Below, in pieces: positions 33,435-35,573 of a stretch of 35,573 bases of DNA. Numbering within the stretch: position 1 is the first letter of the stretch; every line of letters starts with the position of its first letter. The DNA is from Dysgonamonadaceae bacterium (GTDB lineage: Bacteria; Bacteroidota; Bacteroidia; Bacteroidales; Dysgonomonadaceae). Under the pieces are notes generated by a model. That model searched no databases. It had not been told where the DNA came from and saw only the letters and a program-made list of their open reading frames with translations. The stretch lies in NCBI GenBank assembly GCA_031272205.1, contig JAISUH010000079.1, forward strand, positions 1 to 35,573, given 5' to 3'. A program made the translations under genes and the position numbers.

Positions 33435-34312
33435 AACTTCACCGCTTTCCATATTTGTCCCTCATCATTCTCGGCATCGCAATTTCCGCCTGCCAACACC
33501 CAAAGAATGTATTGGACAAAAAAAGAATGGAAAACCTGATGTACGATGTTTATATCGCTGAAGCTCTAATAGATAACGATTACAGCAATTTCGACTCCCC
33601 GCAAAAAAAAGAGGCATTCTTCAACTCCATCTTCGAAAAACACCACACTACGCAAGAACAGTGGGATACTTCTTTGGTCTATTATTCCGATAAATTAGAC
33701 ATCTACCTTCGCATGAACGACTCGGTAAAATCCCGCATCCAACAGTTACAGAAAGTATTGGAATACGAACAGAATCAGAAAGTGCAGTTGGAAAAAAACA
33801 TCCATCGCCGAATAAAGACAACGACTTACATCCCCCCACTCTACTCTTTTGCCGAAGCCGATATCCGTCAGGGATTTCGTTTCCGCCTCGATTCCGCGAG
33901 CGTCTCAACTCAAATCGGACAAGACCATTTCGATTTCCGCTTCGACGTAGCAGGCATCCCACCGACATCGCATCCCACATTGAAATCGGTGCTGATGCTG
34001 GAATACAAAGACACCACCATTTATCAAACAAACAATATTTCTCAAAATCAATCATACAAAATAACCGCATCGAAATTCATCCCCGATGACACCCTGAAAA
34101 CCATTAGCGGGTTTGTGCAATTAAACAACCCATGCGAAAATTTCAAAGGAATCCGGCTGTACAACATTTATCTCGGTTCACCGCATACGCTCGCTGAACC
34201 GCAAAATCCGGCGAACGGGAAAACCCAAGACAGCATCATCAAAGCTAAACCATTGATGCACATTGAAAAAGCCGTCGAAATGGACTCATTGAATCGAAAA
34301 AAGTTGCGGTGA
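33431..34312 (+). CDS. DUF4296-domain lipoprotein
   Basis: This 293-residue lipoprotein has a signal peptide ending in AISAC (lipidated Cys21). Residues about 30-115 match DUF4296, a helical Bacteroidetes family of unknown function (KKRMENLMYDVYIAEALI, then FNSIFEKHHTTQEQWDTSL). It is followed by a short coiled-coil-like segment (about 102-130) and a beta-rich C-terminal half. The start overlaps the lspA stop (ATGA), so the two are translationally coupled. This is notable because LspA would process this protein. It ends the ileS-side gene run, with a terminator 4 nt after the stop. Confidence 0.88.
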   Translation: MKLHRFPYLSLIILGIAISACQHPKNVLDKKRMENLMYDVYIAEALIDNDYSNFDSPQKKEAFFNSIFEKHHTTQEQWDTSLVYYSDKLDIYLRMNDSVKSRIQQLQKVLEYEQNQKVQLEKNIHRRIKTTTYIPPLYSFAEADIRQGFRFRLDSASVSTQIGQDHFDFRFDVAGIPPTSHPTLKSVLMLEYKDTTIYQTNNISQNQSYKITASKFIPDDTLKTISGFVQLNNPCENFKGIRLYNIYLGSPHTLAEPQNPANGKTQDSIIKAKPLMHIEKAVEMDSLNRKKLR

Positions 34313-34316
34313 ATGA

Positions 34317-34338
34317 ACCTCATTGAGGTATTTTTTTA
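34317..34338 (+). terminator. Intrinsic terminator after the DUF4296 gene
   Basis: ACCTC-ATT-GAGGT (34317-34329) is a short 5-bp hairpin followed by ATTTTTTTATTTT. The stem is short, but the T-tract is strong and the position directly after the stop codon fits. Confidence 0.6.
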
Positions 34339-34362
34339 TTTTATTATTTGTGTTCCTTTAAA

Positions 34363-35573
34363 ATGGATTCCTTATTAAAAAAAACGATGAACGTTCTTAT
34401 CCTGAATAACAGATATATGTATTCCGTAGCGCCGCATATAAACTTCGACTGGGAATACAGGAATCCCAAATTGCGTCATCCTGAATTACACTCCGTTTGC
34501 CGATGGTTATTCAAGCGTTCTTTATTTTGCAGCAAATATCTTATTGAAATCATTTGGAATATTCCTCTCAAAGCCATAGTAAACAGCGATTTAATTATCT
34601 GTTTTGAATGGACTGCAGCACAAAATCCGCTGATGCTGGCATGGTTGCGTTGCTGTTTTCCCAACAAACGGCTGATCATTTGGATTTGGAATCTGCACTC
34701 GCCAAAATTATATACCCACCTGAAAAATTTCGGCTGGGAAATTTGGAATTGGGACAAAAGACAGTGCGAAAAATTAGAGTTGAATTATAGCAAAACTTTT
34801 ATGGTTTGCCGATACGTGCCGTTTGAACATCACCGTCATTGCGTCCCGTGCTACGACACGGGATCACACCTGCAATCGCCCGTTGTTTCCGGCAATACCG
34901 TTTTCTTTTTCGGCGACGACAAAGGGCGTTTGCCTGCGATTTTGGAAATCAAAAAAATCCTTGACAACTGCGGAATTGCTAATGACATAAACGTTGTCGG
35001 TCAGTACAAATCGACTGATGATTATAAATACGTCAAACCTTTGCCTTATCCCGAAATTTTGGAAAAATTGCAAAATTGCCAAGCCATTCTCGACATTCCT
35101 TTGTCCGGACAACACGGCATTACGCAACGCGAAATGGAAGCGTTGTTTTTCCACAAAAAACTGATTACAACCAACGCGGCAGTAAAAGAACGCGATTATT
35201 ATCATCCCGACAATATTTTTGTGATTGACCTTACCCGTCATTCCCGCGAAAGCGGGAATCTCCTCCCTACAATCGCCGAATTTCTGCAAAAACCTTACGT
35301 CGAAATCGATAGGGAAATTATTGAATCCTACTCTATTGAGGCGTGGTTGCAAAGGTTTCGCAACAATGAAAGTGCAAAAAATTATTCTGAATTTCAACGG
35401 AAAAACTTTTTTGAAGCGTTGAAACGGCGGATTGTCAGAAATTCCATTTTTCAAAAAAATGGAATTTCTTCGGCGAAAATAAAAATCCCCAAAAACAAAA
35501 CCGATTTTGGCAGAATTGCCGTTTATATGGTCAATACAGGCGGCTACGACACGGTTTTAGACCCGCTTGTTGT
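34363..35573 (+). CDS. Two-domain glycosyltransferase-like protein (partial, runs off window)
   Basis: A single frame stays open from the ATG at 34363 to the window end (403 codons plus 2 nt). Met9 (34387) is an alternative start. The first about 350 residues resemble a capsule/LPS-associated glycosyltransferase-like family: FFFGDDKGRLPAILEIKKIL, then AILDIPLSGQHGITQREMEAL, then KKLITTNAAVK and YHPDNIFVID. From residue 383 a second domain begins (GRIAVYMVNTGGYD), which looks like the start of the DUF616 (TOD1/MUCI70) glycosyltransferase-like domain. A role in surface glycan synthesis in the cytoplasm is likely, with donor and acceptor unknown. The DNA is AT-richer than its neighbours and carries three palindromes in frame, which suggests a recently acquired or variable gene. 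Confidence 0.7.
   Translation, partial: MDSLLKKTMNVLILNNRYMYSVAPHINFDWEYRNPKLRHPELHSVCRWLFKRSLFCSKYLIEIIWNIPLKAIVNSDLIICFEWTAAQNPLMLAWLRCCFPNKRLIIWIWNLHSPKLYTHLKNFGWEIWNWDKRQCEKLELNYSKTFMVCRYVPFEHHRHCVPCYDTGSHLQSPVVSGNTVFFFGDDKGRLPAILEIKKILDNCGIANDINVVGQYKSTDDYKYVKPLPYPEILEKLQNCQAILDIPLSGQHGITQREMEALFFHKKLITTNAAVKERDYYHPDNIFVIDLTRHSRESGNLLPTIAEFLQKPYVEIDREIIESYSIEAWLQRFRNNESAKNYSEFQRKNFFEALKRRIVRNSIFQKNGISSAKIKIPKNKTDFGRIAVYMVNTGGYDTVLDPLV
34838..34876. repeat. Palindromic element inside the glycosyltransferase ORF (first)
   Basis: TCCCGTG (34844-34850) and CACGGGA (34857-34863) form a 7-bp stem with a 6-nt loop, enclosed by ATTGC (34838-34842) and GCAAT (34872-34876). It begins CGTCATTGCG, as many dispersed intergenic repeats do. 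It is read in frame as residues about 158-172 (RHCVPCYDTGSHLQS) and lies just before the VFFFGDDKGR strand. Confidence 0.5.
35240..35259. repeat. dRS3-like palindrome inside the glycosyltransferase ORF (second)
   Basis: ATTCCCGC (35240-35247), GAAA and GCGGGAAT (35252-35259) make a perfect 8-bp stem with a tetraloop. It lies within the well-known dispersed sequence type CGTCATTCCCGCGAAAGCGG. It is translated in frame as RHSRESGNL (residues 292-300), between the conserved NIFVID and EFLQKPY segments. Confidence 0.65.
35437..35469. repeat. 15-bp perfect hairpin at the domain junction (third)
   Basis: AGAAATTCCATTTTT (35437-35451) and AAAAATGGAATTTCT (35455-35469) are perfect inverted repeats separated by CAA. 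It is read in frame as residues 359-369 (RNSIFQKNGIS), exactly between the first domain and the DUF616-like start. Confidence 0.75.

Noticed and set aside
1-35573. CRISPR array, transposon or prophage
   Set aside because: No regularly spaced direct repeats, transposase, integrase or phage structural genes are seen. Only the truncated first ORF might be prophage-related.

Overview
The window is chromosomal DNA from a member of the Bacteroidota, most likely order Bacteroidales. Three things point there. Several genes are preceded by the Bacteroidetes-type promoter (a -33 TTTG about 20 nt before a -7 TAnnTTTG), and Shine-Dalgarno sequences are weak or absent. The proteins are typical of the phylum: an S46 dipeptidyl-peptidase, DUF4296 and DUF6263 secreted proteins, an EF-G2 paralogue, a DksA-like protein without zinc cysteines, and an IleRS2-type enzyme. 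The gene order ileS / dksA-like / lspA / DUF4296 is also familiar from this group. Flavodiiron protein and DPP7-type peptidase fit an anaerobic or microaerophilic, peptide-using lifestyle. Almost everything is core housekeeping. No CRISPR array, transposase or integrase is visible.

Layout. 1-2.1 kb: the tail of a possible Bro-N/DinD-like protein, then two exported proteins (DUF6263 and an NlpE-META lipoprotein). 2.1-9.0 kb (minus strand): a flippase, a DPP7-type S46 peptidase, an EF-G2 paralogue and a small secreted protein. 9.2-11.3 kb (plus): glycyl-tRNA synthetase and an FKBP lipoprotein. 11.3-15.7 kb (minus): lgt, flavodiiron protein, nagB and a PBP4-type D-Ala-D-Ala peptidase, closely spaced. 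16-20 kb (plus): a stand-alone MetRS C-terminal domain, glyA and recG. 20-24.3 kb (minus): rpmH, then a PASTA protein, a RluD-like pseudouridine synthase, ddl and a PlsC-like acyltransferase. 24.5-28.5 kb (plus): tRNA-Glu and rpsT from one promoter, then panB-panC-panD-coaB-coaC. 28.7-34.3 kb (plus): ileS, a DksA-like gene, lspA and a DUF4296 lipoprotein. From 34.36 kb to the window edge: an AT-richer two-domain glycosyltransferase-like gene, cut off by the edge.

How the genes work together. lgt and lspA are two consecutive steps in maturation of lipoproteins such as the three encoded here (NlpE-META, FKBP, DUF4296). ddl and the PBP4-type enzyme act on peptidoglycan precursors and cross-links, and nagB feeds amino-sugar carbon to glycolysis. 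The pan/coa operon runs from 2-ketoisovalerate and aspartate towards 4'-phosphopantetheine, lacking only ketopantoate reductase and pantothenate kinase. GlyA supplies the methylene-THF used by PanB.

The points most worth a second look are: the last ORF, which carries three strong palindromes in frame, one at the junction of two glycosyltransferase-like domains; an EF-G2 whose catalytic His and NKxD motif are both replaced; an IleRS whose HIGH motif reads GIHH; a free-standing MetRS C-terminal piece; separate coaB and coaC genes where a CoaBC fusion would be expected; and a perfect 14-bp palindrome overlapping the promoter of the DksA-like gene.
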